Source of the DNA: Gonocerus acuteangulatus
Lineage: Eukaryota > Arthropoda > Insecta > Hemiptera > Coreidae
Direction of reading: 5' to 3'
DNA length: 64,000 nt
Assembly (NCBI GenBank): GCA_946811695.1
Contig: OX328123.1
Location: 46,847,253 to 46,911,252, forward strand
In this document: piece by piece, positions 52,111-64,000 of the stretch
How positions within the stretch are numbered: the stretch's first letter is position 1
Layout: each line of letters opens with the position of its first letter
Notes under the pieces: generated by a model
Databases searched by the model: none
Told to the model about the DNA's origin: nothing
Seen by the model: only the letters and a program-made list of their open reading frames with translations
Position numbers and translations under genes: made by a program

Positions 52111-53101
52111 GCTGTCCATTACAGATATAGAAGAACGAAGCAATACGAGCTCATTTTGTGTTTATATGTATATCTTATTTTTTGCCAATTCTTCAGGAAT
52201 GCGGCTATAGTTAATTATGCATTGATAAATCAGGATATTCCAATTGGGGGAATTATTTCATTATAACTTATGGTTTCATATGATCTAATTTGATTAATTT
52301 ATGGACAAAGTGGGACTTGCTGCTATATATCTATAGTGTTTCCTCGAAAGGAAACATCATTGAGTCCTGAGGCAGCCGATTGTTGTACAGCAAGAAAGTG
52401 CTGATAAGAATTAATGTTTTTTGACACTTTTCAGCATTTTGATCGCTGGAAGTATTCTATACATTATTATGGTTGTTTAGAAAGCATCCAAACCATGACC
52501 GGGGAAGACGATACACCGTCTTCTCAGAAAATAATTAGTAAGTGAATAAATGTCAGATAAATTCCAGTTCCTGAGAACATTTGCAATGGATGTTAAAGCT
52601 CAGAAAATAAAAATAACAGTGTATGACAAGTAGAATAAAAGAATGATTAACAGGAGATGTTACTGATATTGTGAATGGTTCAGATAGCAAGTTTAATCAA
52701 GATAAATTATTTAAGAGCTTAAAGAATGGCATACGATTAATTTACTCTAAGGTGAAATTTCTCAAGGCCCAACCTTAAAAACTGAAAACATTAAGCATCG
52801 TATGATCACATTGGTGGAATGTGAAAGGGAAAGAATGAGACTCTCTTGAGTTAGAACTCATCCCAAGTTGCTATTAAGTTTTTATTGCCTTTTTGAAAGC
52901 ACTTTCGTCTCGCTCCTAATTTTCGTTTTAACTTTCTTTTCTTAAAACATTAATTGCATCTTCTATTAAGGCGTTATTAGTTCCTCTGCGGGTTTCTCTT
53001 AAACGTTTTATAGCCCGTTAAGTTAGATGGAATAGTTCTAATCACGTATGCGCGAAATCTTAGAGAAATACATTATTTCCGACGGTTTCGCCATTTGCAT
53101 T
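52111..53101. other. no clear gene
   Basis: A hairpin TGTTTCCTCGAAAGGAAACA at about 52338-52357 resembles the Helentron-like 5' hairpins. The rest has coding-like composition in places but is broken by stops in all frames. Confidence 0.35.
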
Positions 53102-53520
53102 TCCATTACTACGAACAACACACTATTTTAAAACTGAATAAAAATTGATTATGTCTCTTTTAGGACCAGGGAAGACTTTGAGAGGTCAGGCAAGGGAGAT
53201 AGTTTTTAATATTTATCAATACTTAGCCAAAGCTAAGGCTAAAAACAATTTAAGCTATAGCCTGTTCAAATAGATGGTTTAGTTGGAGGGAAAAGGGCGT
53301 GGCCTATATTGCCCTTTAAGAAATCGACGGAAAAAATTCTCTCTGTTATAACGTTATAACTAGGAGATTTAAAACGTTTTTAGTCTTAGTTTTGGCTGAG
53401 TATTGATAATTATTATACACTATTTCCTTTGAATGACCTTTCAAAGCCTTCGCTAATCTTAAACGAGACATAATTAGATTTTATAAAGTTTCACTTATTG
53501 TGTTGTTCCTTGAAATGGGA
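53102..53520. mobile_element. foldback made of two inverted transposase 5' ends
   Basis: Arms at about 53102-53255 and 53370-53520 are diverged inverted copies. The left arm on the plus strand encodes GKTLRGQAREIVFNIYQY; the right arm on the minus strand encodes KALKGHSKEIVYNNYQY. Both read inward. The peptide resembles the N-terminal helix-turn-helix start of some arthropod DDE transposase-like proteins; this is recalled, not searched. Confidence 0.5.
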
Positions 53521-54099
53521 GGTTCTCTTCTGCCAAATGATCATTATGTATTTTAATTGTTAGTATCTTAGAGACCTCTTAATTATTGCATTTTTACTTG
53601 TGAATTTAAAATATACACGAAAAATCTTCGTCTCCTAAAAATACCGTGTTTCGTCGTAATGGTAATACCAAAAGTGGCTCTTAATAGTTCGCCTTAAATA
53701 GAAGAAAACGACTGAGGTGGAACTATCTAAATTTTGCGCTTAAAGATACACGGTAAAAATTTATTTAGCTTTTAAATGTCGCCGTTCACCTAGAAAAATG
53801 AAAATTGATTGAATCTGTTACCTAAAGAACGATTAATTCTATATTATACCCATTGCTCAATGATCTTCGAAAGTAAAGGCGGCGATAACAATACCTTTCT
53901 GGAAACGTATTTATCTAATTCTATTCTTCTTTGGTTTCCATAGTGTGCCTTTCAGCGAGGGGTAGCATCTAGCTATTGGGCACATCCAACTCTGTCCCTA
54001 GCGGGCACCATCATGCTCCTTAACGGCTTTTCATAAACCGCCTGTCCAACTCTGGAGATACAGCCGTCATATGATAAGTGGGGTCGTCCTTTTTTCCCC

Positions 54100-54335
54100 C
54101 CAAATAGTCTTCATTTCATGATTCGTTTCAGTATCCTTCCACTCTGCAGAACCACTACTAGTACTCTTCAGGGGTTTGATTTTCAAGTCCTCTCTTATTC
54201 CTTGTTATCTTTTATAGCCCCTTCCTGTTTTGTCAGCTATGCTCCTATGATATTTAATTTCGGTTCCCGTGATTCTGTTCGTTTGCCAGTCCTGGTTATC
54301 ACACTCTCACATCCATAGACCAGGGTTGGAAGATA
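54100..54335 (-). pseudogene. LINE reverse-transcriptase C-terminal relic
   Basis: Minus-strand pieces TLVYGCESVITRTGKR and, in another frame, IREDLKIKPL resemble the region after the reverse-transcriptase core in common arthropod LINEs (forms such as PTLLYGSE and IREELKI). Frameshifts and stops break it, and a GRPR-like stretch may follow. The clade is uncertain. Confidence 0.55.
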
Positions 54336-54829
54336 TATCGCTTTAAAAAAAAGGTAGTTTTACAATTCGTCTAACCGTCCGCTTTAACTGTACTGCGGTA
54401 AGATGTATTTCGCTTATGAATGGTCATCTTTTATGTCGAAAAAAGAGGAATGATTGATTTTGTTCCTGTGAAGAACGATAAATCCTAAGTTATTCTCATT
54501 GCAGAAGGACCTTCGAAAGTAAAGGCGCCGTCGTAATAACTTCCTGGAAACGTATTTATATACTTAGTGATGGAAAAAACAACAACATTTCTCTCAAGTA
54601 TTCATTCATCAAGGCAGTAGTCAAGCAGACTAATGTAATTTCAGGAAATGGATTTCAAGCGGAGCTCGTTAACCCGACAATCCACGATTATATAATCACT
54701 ATCCTCGTTAAAACACACCTCTGTCTGGCTAGGGAAATGAAATTTATGAGTTGTTCATACTCTTAATGATATTAGCACATTCTGAACAGCTATGGGAGTT
54801 GCGCTCCCAAATTTTTTTAAGCATTTCTA

Positions 54830-55330
54830 CAAATCTTCATCGATCCGACCCACCACTAAATTAAAAAAAAAATTAGCAGTTTTAGCACGTTTTCTCCCAC
54901 CTTCTTTTGGGGAAGTTCGCTCTGACGCAATCCGAAGTGACTACAAAATTTAATACTTCAGAATAGAGCACGACAATAACGTTCAAATTTGTATACATAC
55001 GTATATATGTCTGATCCCTCCCTGGCAGTCCCAGAAAAATGGTACGGTTTTGATATAATTGTATACATAAATACCAAAGTTGAACTTCGTTAATCTGTCA
55101 AATATGCCTGTTGGAAAACTATTTTTAGCGAAATACGAGTGCAAAAAATCATAGATTTTATGGCTTTGACCTCATTTGCTTTCAGTGTTTCGGTAATTTG
55201 GCCTGAAGATTCAAACGAATCAATTTGCTAGACTAAACCCGTTTTCAAAAATGTTGCTGAAGCTAGATTTTCTTGATTTTTTCGTATTTTTTATCAAATA
55301 TCTCGAAACTGGTCGGGAAATTGTGATAGG
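54830..55330 (+). repeat. Helentron-related interior fragment
   Basis: ATGGTACGGTTTTGATATAA, AACTTCGTTAATCTGTCAAA and ATATCTCGAAACTGGTCGGG parallel 48110-48570. Ends not visible. Confidence 0.45.
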
Positions 55331-55505
55331 TTTAAAGCAGGCCATTCACGTTCCGATTTGCAGTACAACTTGTGGTCTAACATCCGAAGTTGGGGTGCAA
55401 GTTGGATTGTGAATGGGCTTGTTGGATTGTTGGAAGTCTAGTTGGATGAGTCGGCGTAGGAGTTTGAATGTGAGTGGGGGCGGGGCAGTCCAGTCAACGA
55501 ACAGT

Positions 55506-57610
55506 TATAGATGGAAATTTTTGGAACACAATTTTTGACTTCGTAACTTTGTTTAAGCTGGATAGGAGGTGATCATATCAAAAGTCCTCGCCCCTAGCCT
55601 TTAAGCCGGGGGGAGGGGGGGTTTAGAAGGTCCCATTTTTCGGGTTTTAACTTATATCTTGGAAACCCTGCGTCCTAGCGACATGACTATTCTATAACAA
55701 ATGAAAGCTGATTAAATTTCCTACAAGTTCTATTCAATAAAGTTTTTCGAGATATCTTTAGTTTTCGAAATATCCGCTCTTGAAAGTCTGTCATTTTGGG
55801 GAAAAACACTTTTGCCGTATATTTTTCCCCGTTTTGACCGGATAACTCTTCAACCATGTACCAAAATAGTAAATAACGGTTATAGGGTTGTAGAGTATTG
55901 CATTCCCTTCAATAATATATATTACTTTGCTATTTTATGAATTTTCCTTCAAACGTAAAAATAATTTCAGTGTTCACCGTGAAATCTGAAATGTAGCGAC
56001 TAACAGCCCAGGAAACTAAGAGTTATAGGTGGAAATGTTTGGAACACAATTTTTAACTTCATAACTTTGTTTCGGCTAGTTAGGTGGTCAAAATATCAAA
56101 AGTCCTCACCCGTTGACTTTCAGCCGGGGGAAGAGGGGGCTTAGAAGGTCCCATTTTTCGGGTTTTCACTTATATCTCGGAAACCCTGCGTCCTAGCGAC
56201 ATGACGATTCTATAAGTAATGAAAGCTTATTAAATTTCCTACAAGTTCTATTCAATGAAATATCCGCTCTTGAAAGTCTGTCATTTTGGGAAAAAACACA
56301 CTTTTTTCTATTCTCGACCGGATATCTCTTCAACGATGCACCCAAAAAATTAATGTCAGTTATGGGATTGTAGAGCATTCCATTCGCTTCAATAATATAT
56401 ATTACAATACTATTTTATGTATTTTCTTTTAAACGTTATATACGCACTCACTTGGTCTTAAAAAACCATTGCCAATATAATGGTCAAGATGTTATATAAT
56501 TGAGTGTGAATAACTTGTCAGAGGCCCAAAATTATATATTTCGTAGTATTTATACTTCCAGTACCACCTATATTTACATAATGCAGTATATTTTGGACAA
56601 TACAATGACTGGAAATGGTGAGAAATTGAACGGTTCATTGGTCGACAGTTGTTGCAAGATATCACGATGAACACTAAAACTGTTTTCACAGTTGAAGGAA
56701 AATACATAAAAAGTAAAGTTATATATATTTTTGGAGCTAATCGAATGCTCTACAACCCCATAACCGACATTTATTTTTTGGGTGCATCGTTGAAGAGACG
56801 TCCGGTCGAGAATAGAAAAAAGTGTGTTTTTTCCCAAAATGACAGACTTTCAAGAGCGGATATTTTGGAAACTAAAGATATCTCGAAAAACTTCATTGGA
56901 TAGAACTTTTAGGAAATTTAATAAGCTTTCATTACTTATATTATCGTCATGTCGCTAGGACGCAGGGTTTCCGAGATATAAGTGAAAACCCGAAAAATTG
57001 GACCTTCTAAAACCCCCCTCCCCCCGGCTGAAAGTCAACGGGTGAGGACTTTTGATATGTTAACCACCTAACTAGCCGAAACAAAGTTATGAAGTTAAAA
57101 ATTAAGTTCCAAATATTTCCACCTATAACTTTTAGTTTCCTGGGCTGTTAGTCGCTACATTTCAGATTTCACGATGAACACTGAAATTATTTTTACGTTT
57201 GAAGGACAAATACATAAAATAGCAAAGTAATATATATTATTGAAGGGAATGCAATACTCTACAACCCTATAACCGTTATTTATTATTTTGGTACATGGTT
57301 GAAGAGTTATCCGGTCAAAACGGGGAAAAAATATACGGCAAAACTGTTTTTCCCCAAAATGACAGACTTTCAAGCGCGGATATTTCGAAAACTAAAGATA
57401 TCTCGAAAAACTTTATTGAATAGAACTTGTAGGAAATTTAATCAGCTTTCATTTGTTATAGAATAGTCATGTCGCTAGGACGCAGGGTTTCCAAGGTATA
57501 AGTGAAAACCCGAAAAATGGGACCTTGTAAACCCCCCCCCCCTCCCCCGGCTTAAAGGCTAGGGGCGAGGACTTTTGATATGTTCACCTCTTATCTAGCC
57601 CAAACAAAGT
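55506..57610. repeat. four-unit palindrome (two direct, two inverted)
   Basis: GGAACACAATTTTT marks unit 1 (55524) and unit 2 (56041), 517 bp apart. Inverted units follow at about 56660-57115 and 57150-57610. Each has GCCGGGGG, GTCCTAGCGACATGAC and TTTCGAGATATC-type text. The centre is near 56550. Confidence 0.75.
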
Positions 57611-58149
57611 TTCCTCGCACTTACTGTTTTCCATGTGCACTATAGAGTGCTAAATAAATATTTACTTAATTTTTAATCAATCCCACCCAAATGAGTTAAA
57701 CTTGAAAACGTTAATTCCGCTGAACATCCCGTAAATTTCATTAGCCTAGCTAGACAGACCTGTGTTTTTCCAAGGTCAGCAATTATATAACCGTGGATTG
57801 TTGGGTTAACGAGCTCCGCTTGAACTTTACCTTGATCAGCGAATTCTAGCTAGAAATGTTGTTGAGGTTTTTTTACTCACGAAGTATAAAAATATGTTTC
57901 TAGGAAGTTAGAATGGCGACGCCTATAACCTCGAAGGCCATTGTGAAATGAGTATAGCTTAGAATCTTTTGTTCTTCCTGGGTATAAAATCTCGCGTAGT
58001 ACTTCATTTTAATTAAAATATGGCTACAGTTAATTAAATGGGACCTGTTTCTTTCCATTACTCGTAAAACACGAAAAGTATATTCGGAACAATGTTAATA
58101 GGGTGATTCCATTTTTTTAAATGTGTTTAATGCAGCTAGAGTGTCACAC

Positions 58150-58610
58150 CATTTTATTTTTAACTAATGCTATTTTGGGGGGATTTCGCGCAAAAAAATC
58201 GGAACGCTTGTAAATACAATTTTTGTTGGTTCATAAACGAACACAAATGAAACCATTTTTAAGGAGACATATTTAACCGTTTTCGAGAAAGGTTAATTAT
58301 ACTAGTTTTTCTAACTAATTTTCAGTTTAGGAAATGAGAAACAATGGATTCATTTGAAAAATGTTCTAGATGTTTGATATTCTTACAAATTATGATATTT
58401 AAATGTTGGTCACGTTTGGAGTTGAGGAAGTTTTAGAAAAAAATATTCTCTTAACAGATATGAGGAATTTCTGGATTTGTCTTAAATATTTAGAAGCCAT
58501 CTCGTGGTACGTGGATTTTACCATTTGAAAGCTTACTAAATTCACTGCAGAAACGGTTCTAAAGACATTTTTGTAGAGAAAATCTCTGGCGGAATGTTAA
58601 GTGCCTTGAA
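58150..58610 (+). repeat. Helentron-related interior fragment
   Basis: GATTTCGCGCAAAAAAATCG, AATGAAACCATTTTTAAGG and CATTTGAAAGCTTACTAAAT parallel 48220-48640. Confidence 0.5.
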
Positions 58611-58688
58611 AATGTTGGTTTCTTTGCTTTGAAGATTCCTTGACGTTTGTTTTCCTCAGTGTTTTATTGCTTGTTTTTCTTATTATAC

Positions 58689-58861
58689 TTTTTTTTACGG
58701 CGCATCGACTTCTGGGCCATTAGCGCCGACATCCAAGGGGCAGCGAGGACTTTTCTCAACGAGCCGTCTGATGAGGAAATTCCTGCTGCCGGTGAAAATC
58801 GAACCCATCATTTCCCGCATGAGGAACTAAGGCGTTAGCCACTGGACCACGGGGAGACCCT
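58689..58861 (-). repeat. SINE family A, full length
   Basis: Minus strand: GTGGTCCAGTGGCTAACGCC (A box), GGTTCGATTTTC (decayed B box), GACGGCTCGTTGAG and GGCGCTAATGGCC tail with poly(A). Confidence 0.8.
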
Positions 58862-58905
58862 GCTTGTTGTTATTATAATTATATTTTAGAATGAAAAATA
58901 ATTTC

Positions 58906-59133
58906 CTATTGTATATTGATGGCGCATTTACTATCAAGATCTTTTGTAGCAGGACCTTCACTATTAGCTTTAGTGTTTTTATCCCTCAGCTGGAAGCAAA
59001 CACTATCTCTGGGATAGAAACTTAAAGAGCTTTCCTCCTGTAGGTCTCTACTGCAATGATCCCAGGACAGTGTCCCGGCCCTTTCTGGGACAATAGCTAC
59101 GTTAGTCATTGATGGAAATTTCTTGAACTGCAT
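58906..59133 (-). CDS. unrecognised 75-codon open frame
   Basis: ATG at 59133 opens a 75-codon frame with ordinary amino-acid use (MQFKKFPSMTNVAIVPERAG, later SSLSFYPRDSVCFQL). An in-frame TGA lies just upstream. I recognise no domain. It could be a small exon or a chance frame. Confidence 0.2.
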   Translation of the reverse strand: MQFKKFPSMTNVAIVPERAGTLSWDHCSRDLQEESSLSFYPRDSVCFQLRDKNTKANSEGPATKDLDSKCAINIQ

Positions 59134-59710
59134 TCTTCACTGGTTAGCAGATTTTGTTGGAAATAATTGTATGGGTTAAAACGAGTACTAATTCTATTTA
59201 TGTAAGTAATTTCATGAAATTTATTTATTTATTTCAAGAGCTCTGATACAAAAACGATTGGCTCTACTTTGAACAAAAATATGTTTAAGAATAAAATAAA
59301 AGCCAGTAAAAATTGAAACCACCACAATTAAACAGAAGATCAGCTGATTTTGTAACTACTTAACAATAGGTTTTTGAGGGTAATTAACAGGAATATTGCA
59401 GTAAAGTTGATTACATTCAATTGAGTAAATGCCTCAAACTATTTATAATTCAGATCAGCTTGCCATGGAAATGAGTGATATTCATTACTTGTTGAGAGTA
59501 ACGTGTAGCATGGGCAATAAGACAGCAAGTGCCTCATTATTTCTCTGCTAGTGTCCATGAAACTGTTATATTCAATAAGTCGCTCTACCTAAGTGGACAA
59601 TTACAGGGTTAGCAGGAACTCGGTCTTATGGCTATATGCATTTAGCACCTTCGCTCATATTTATTCATGGTTCTCTAAGGATCTGGAGTGTTATCCAGCT
59701 TGGTGGAAAC

Positions 59711-59958
59711 CATGGGCGTGTATAGAAAATAATTTCGGAAGGGGCTGGGAGAATTTCGGGAGGGTGCTGAGAGCATTTGGGGGGAACGGAATACTAACAA
59801 TCTAGAATTTGGAATAGTTAGCCAATTAAAACGCTATAACACCCAAAATATTTTTTTTTTAACTACGTGGTCTCATTTAATTTATTTTTAAGGTTTTTAT
59901 CACACATGTTTACCGATTTCGGGGGGGGGGCTTCAGCCCCCCTTCATATACCCCCATG
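59711..59958. mobile_element. hAT-type MITE, CATGGGCG family, copy 6
   Basis: Ends CATGGGCGTGTATAG and ATATACCCCCATG. Flanking GTGGAAAC and GTTGAAAC form an 8-bp duplication with one mismatch. Confidence 0.8.
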
Positions 59959-60520
59959 GTTGAAACCCGCTTTTGCTGTCGCAAAGGCATAATTCAGAAG
60001 ATTAAATGAGAAATATAGATTTTTCTTAACCGATAGATCACTAATAAACTGATTGTTCAAATTTGAATGTATATATAGATATATTCAAATTTACATATTT
60101 ACTTAAAACGATTTAAAATAACTGATGACGATAAATGTACAATAGACGAACAGAAACAAACTTTTAGCCATATACTCTATGATTGTAAGACAAAGACTAA
60201 GACTAATGAAAAACATAATATTACAAGGAGGAAGCTAGCCTGAGTCGGAAAGAAAGTTATTCGAAGATCACAAGGAGGAACTTATGAACTTTGTTTTATC
60301 AATTAATTTTGATGACCTAACAAACAACTAGAAAAATGAAGAACGAGAAGATGATCTAACTCCACTTCATCATCATCAAACTATATTCTTTTGATTCTTT
60401 ATCTTGTACTTCCTTACTTTCATTGCTTATAAACTATTAATGATTATTTTACTCTTTTATACTACATTTATTTATGTTATTATATATACAGTGAAACCTC
60501 CTGTAACGGACACCTCCAAA

Positions 60521-63500
60521 TAGCGGACACCTCTATGAACGGACAAATATCCACGGTCCCGGCGAAAACCCCTTTAAATCAATGCATTAGCACCTCTCAA
60601 TAGCGGACACCTCTATGAACGGACAAATATCCACGGTCCCGGCGAAAACCCCTTTAAATCGCTGCATTAGCACTTCTCAATAGCGGACACCTCTATGAAC
60701 GGACAAATATCCACGGTCCCGGCGAAAACCCCTTTAAATCAATGCATTAGCACCTCTCAATAGCGGACACCTCTATGAACGGACAAATATCCACGGTCCC
60801 GGCGAAAACCCCTTTAAATCGCTGCATTAGCACCTCTCAATAGCGGACACCTCTATGAACGGACAAATATCCATGGTCCCGGCGAAAACCCCTTTAAATC
60901 AATGCATTAGCACCTCTCAATAGCGGACACCTCTATGAACGGACAAATATCCACGGTCCCGGCGAAAACCCCTTTAAATCAATGCATTAGCACCTCTCAA
61001 TAGCGGACACCTCTATGAACGGACAAATATCCACGGTCCCGGCGAAAACCCCTTTAAATCGCTGCATTAGCACCTCTCAATAGCGGACACCTCTATGAAC
61101 GGACAAACATCCACGGTCCCGGCGAAAACCCCTTTAAATCAATGCATTAGCACCTCTCAATAGCGGACACCTCTATGAACGGACAAACATCCACGGTCCC
61201 GGCGAAAACCCCTTTAAATCAATGCATTAGCACCTCTCAATAGCGGACACCTCTATAAACGGACAAACATCCACGGTCCCGGCGAAAACCCCTTTAAATC
61301 AATGCATTAGCACCTCTCAATAGCGGACACCTCTATGAACGGACAAATATCCACGGTCCCGGCGAAAACCCCTTTAAATCAATGCATTAGCACCTCTCAA
61401 TAGCGGACACCTCTATGAACGGACAAATATCCACGGTCCCGGCGAAAACCCCTTTAAATCAATGCATTAGCACCTCTCAATAGCGGACACCTCTATGAAC
61501 GGACAAATATCCACGGTCCCGGCGAAAACCCCTTTAAATCAATGCATTAGCACCTCTCAATAGCGGACACCTCTATGAACGGACAAATATCCATGGTCCC
61601 GGCGAAAACCCCTTTAAATCAATGCATTAGCACCTCTCAATAGCGGACACCTCTATGAACGGACAAATATCCACGGTCCCGGCGAAAACCCCTTTAAATC
61701 AATGCATTAGCACCTCTCAATAGCGGACACCTCTATGAACGGACAAATATCCACGGTCCCGGCGAAAACCCCTTTAAATCAATGCATTAGCACCTCTCAA
61801 TAGCGGACACCTCTATGAACGGACAAATATCCATGGTCCCGGCGAAAACCCCTTTAAATCAATGCATTAGCACCTCTCAATAGCGGACACCTCTATGAAC
61901 GGACAAATATCCACGGTCCCGGCGAAAACCCCTTTAAATCAATGCATTAGCACCTCTCAATAGCGGACACCTCTATGAACGGACAAATATCCACGGTCCC
62001 GGCGAAAACCCCTTTAAATCGCTGCATTAGCACCTCTCAATAGCGGACACCTCTATGAACGGACAAACAACCACGGTCCCGGCGAAAACCCCTTTAAATC
62101 AATGCATTAGCACCTCTCAATAGCGGACACCTCTATGAACGGACAAATATCCACGGTCCCGGCGAAAACCCCTTTAAATCAATGCATTAGCACCTCCAAA
62201 TAGCGGACACCTCTATGAACGGACAAATATCCATGGTCCCGGCGAAAACCCCTTTAAATCAATGCATTAGCACCTCCAAATAGCGGACACCTCTATGAAC
62301 GGACAAATATCCATGGTCCCGGCGAAAACCCCTTTAAATCAATGCATTAGCACCTCCAAATAGCGGACACCTCTATGAACGGACAAATATCCATGGTCCC
62401 GGCGAAAACCCCTTTAAATCAATGCATTAGCACCTCTCAATAGCGGACACCTCTATGAACGGACAAATATCCATGGTCCCGGCGAAAACCCCTTTAAATC
62501 AATGCATTAGCACCTCCAAATAGCGGACACCTCTATGAACGGACAAATATCCATGGTCCCGGCGAAAACCCCTTTAAATCAATGCATTAGCACCTCCAAA
62601 TAGCGGACACCTCTATGAACGGACAAATATCCATGGTCCCGGCGAAAACCCCTTTAAATCAATGCATTAGCACCTCCAAATAGCGGACACCTCTATGAAC
62701 GGACAAATATCCATGGTCCCGGCGAAAACCCCTTTAAATCAATGCATTAGCACCTCCAAATAGCGGACACCTCTATGAACGGACAAATATCCACGGTCCC
62801 GGCGAAAACCCCTTTAAATCAATGCATTAGCACCTCCAAATAGCGGACACCTCTATGAACGGACAAATATCCATGGTCCCGGCGAAAACCCCTTTAAATC
62901 AATGCATTAGCACCTCTCAATAGCGGACACCTCTATGAACGGACAAATATCCATGGTCCCGGCGAAAACCCCTTTAAATCAATGCATTAGCACCTCCAAA
63001 TAGCGGACACCTCTATGAACGGACAAATATCCATGGTCCCGGCGAAAACCCCTTTAAATCGCTGCATTAGCACCTCTCAATAGCGGACACCTCTATGAAC
63101 GGACAAATATCCACGGTCCCGGCGAAAACCCCTTTAAATCAATGCATTAGCACCTCCAAATAGCGGACACCTCTATGAACGGACAAATATCCACGGTCCC
63201 GGCGAAAACCCCTTTAAATCAATGCATTAGCACCTCCAAATAGCGGACACCTCTATGAACGGACAAATATCCATGGTCCCGGCGAAAACCCCTTTAAATC
63301 AATGCATTAGCACCTCTCAATAGCGGACACCTCTATGAACGGACAAATATCCACGGTCCCGGCGAAAACCCCTTTAAATCAATGCATTAGCACCTCTCAA
63401 TAGCGGACACCTCTATAAACGGACAAATATCCACGGTCCCGGCGAAAACCCCTTTAAATCAATGCATTAGCACCTCTCAATAGCGGACACCTCTATGAAC

Positions 63501-63560
63501 GGACAAATATCCACGGTCCCGGCGAAAACCCCTTTAAATCAATGCATTAGCACTTCTCAA
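60521..63560 (+). repeat. 80-bp tandem array, 38 units
   Basis: Every unit starts TAGCGGACACCTCTATGAAC and the phase holds exactly from 60521 to 63561. Units differ at a few sites: CACGG/CATGG, AATGC/GCTGC, and CTCTCAA/CTCCAAA before the next unit. CTCCAAA, the form found in the terminal repeat, is confined to about 62190-63240 among the array units. Each unit has two CGGACA motifs like the element end. Confidence 0.97.
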
Positions 63561-63814
63561 TAGCGGACCCTCTACTTACGGACAACGGACACCTAAAATC
63601 GGTCCCATAAAGCTGATTTCAACTCTCAATAGCGGACAGCTGGGTAAAATATTTAATTGGATTCTCAGAATCTCAAGAAAAGCACACCCTGGCGGGCATT
63701 GCTAGTGAAATTCATAGGTAATGTCAAGAGTAAACCGTACCCTACTGTTCCAGGAACCACATCTTGATTTGTTAAACCATTTTTCAGCAGGTTTTATTCA
63801 GTTCGTATCTAGTC

Positions 63815-64000
63815 ATGGCTCCGAAAAGAACGCGTGTAACTCTAAAAAATAAAGTTGAATTTTTAAAAGTGTATGATAGTTTAAAGCTTTGTGTTAGAGA
63901 CCTGGGCGCGAAGTTTGACGTCGGCAAAACGCAGACGTCAAACCGCGCAGTTTTTAGAACGATATGTGGTGAAAGTGCATCGGTTAATGTTGATTTAGTG
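63815..64000 (+). CDS. Tigger-like transposase, N-terminus, incomplete
   Basis: ATG at 63815 opens 62 codons, uninterrupted to the window edge. The start MAPKRTRVTLKNKVEFLKVY followed by SLKLCVRDLGAKFDVGKTQT matches the CENP-B N-terminal / psq-type helix-turn-helix of Tigger and Jerky-family transposases, which binds the terminal repeats. The frame is clean, so this copy may be young. The catalytic DDE domain would lie beyond the window. The 38-unit array lies between the terminal repeat and this start and could affect transcription or transposase binding; that is inference. Confidence 0.8.
   Translation, partial: MAPKRTRVTLKNKVEFLKVYDSLKLCVRDLGAKFDVGKTQTSNRAVFRTICGESASVNVDLV

Larger units (their letters stand above)
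53790..57990. repeat. large palindromic repeat complex
   Basis: Outer inverted segments (54395-54740 and 57750-57990) share GCGGAGCTCGTTAACCC and CTTCGAAAGTAAAGGC-type strings; a direct copy of part of the left one lies at 53790-53930. Inside are four copies of a unit of about 500 bp in two plus and two minus orientations. No coding frame. Confidence 0.6.
60489..64000 (+). mobile_element. Tigger/pogo-type transposon, 5' part, cut by window end
   Basis: TA at 60487-60488 precedes CAGTGAAACCTCCTGTAACG, a pogo/Tigger-type terminal repeat, followed by CGGACACCTCC. An 80-bp tandem array, about 250 bp of leader and a transposase start follow in order. The 3' end is outside the window. Confidence 0.8.

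Noticed and set aside
60521..63560. CRISPR-like array
   Set aside because: Units are contiguous 80-bp repeats with no unique spacers, inside a eukaryotic transposon.

Overview
This is an AT-rich eukaryotic nuclear window that looks arthropod. It carries SINEs derived from tRNA and 5S rRNA, Penelope-like retroelements, Helitron and Helentron-like DNA, and hAT, piggyBac-like, Tc1 and Tigger/pogo elements. Long (TA)n tracts are frequent. The 5S-derived head closely resembles arthropod 5S rRNA from memory, but I cannot name the species. There are no operons, bacterial-type genes or CRISPR arrays. No host gene is identified with confidence; the best host-like coding piece is a possible short exon at 16378-16541.

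Layout. 1-9 kb: sparse AT-rich DNA, a TTAA-flanked piggyBac-like element (2519-3249), a Tc1 relic (about 4173-4907), SINEs (5.5-7.3 kb) and a hAT-type MITE (8587-8850). 9.4-16 kb: Helentron-like elements, one inserted in another (9381-11762) and one single copy (15017-15822), with a Penelope-like insertion between them (11913-13756) that encodes a GIY-YIG endonuclease fragment and has a 13-bp target duplication. 16.7-19 kb: a hAT-type MITE nested in another MITE, its uninterrupted sister copy, and a young 5S-derived SINE. 20-26 kb: a piggyBac-like tip, hairpins and foldback repeats, one with a hammerhead-like motif. 28.5-30 kb: a Helitron interrupted by a Penelope-like palindrome. 30-45 kb: SINEs, several MITEs, a hAT element with a transposase end, a LINE 3' end, another Helentron-like copy and two more palindromes with hammerhead-like motifs. 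45.6-46.8 kb: a Tigger/Jerky-type element with a broken transposase. 47.8-51.1 kb: a 3.3-kb Helentron-like element. 53-58 kb: inverted transposase 5' ends, a LINE relic and a large palindrome of tandem units. 60.5-64 kb: the start of a Tigger/pogo element with 38 copies of an 80-bp repeat before an open transposase reading frame that runs off the window.

How the parts relate. Most of the readable window is transposon DNA with several layers of nesting. The strongest recurring theme is palindromic, Penelope-type insertions that share a compact hammerhead-ribozyme-like core (CTGANGA, a short stem-loop, GAAA, then UH) in five unrelated sequence contexts. The second theme is a family of non-coding elements ending in a GCAG-loop-CTGC hairpin followed by GGAC and T-rich sequence, with (TA)n inside, which resembles non-autonomous Helentrons. 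The third is the Tigger element, whose terminal-repeat-like motif has been amplified into a minisatellite. Coordinates come from reading by eye; element edges are usually good to a few bases where target duplications are quoted and to tens of bases elsewhere.
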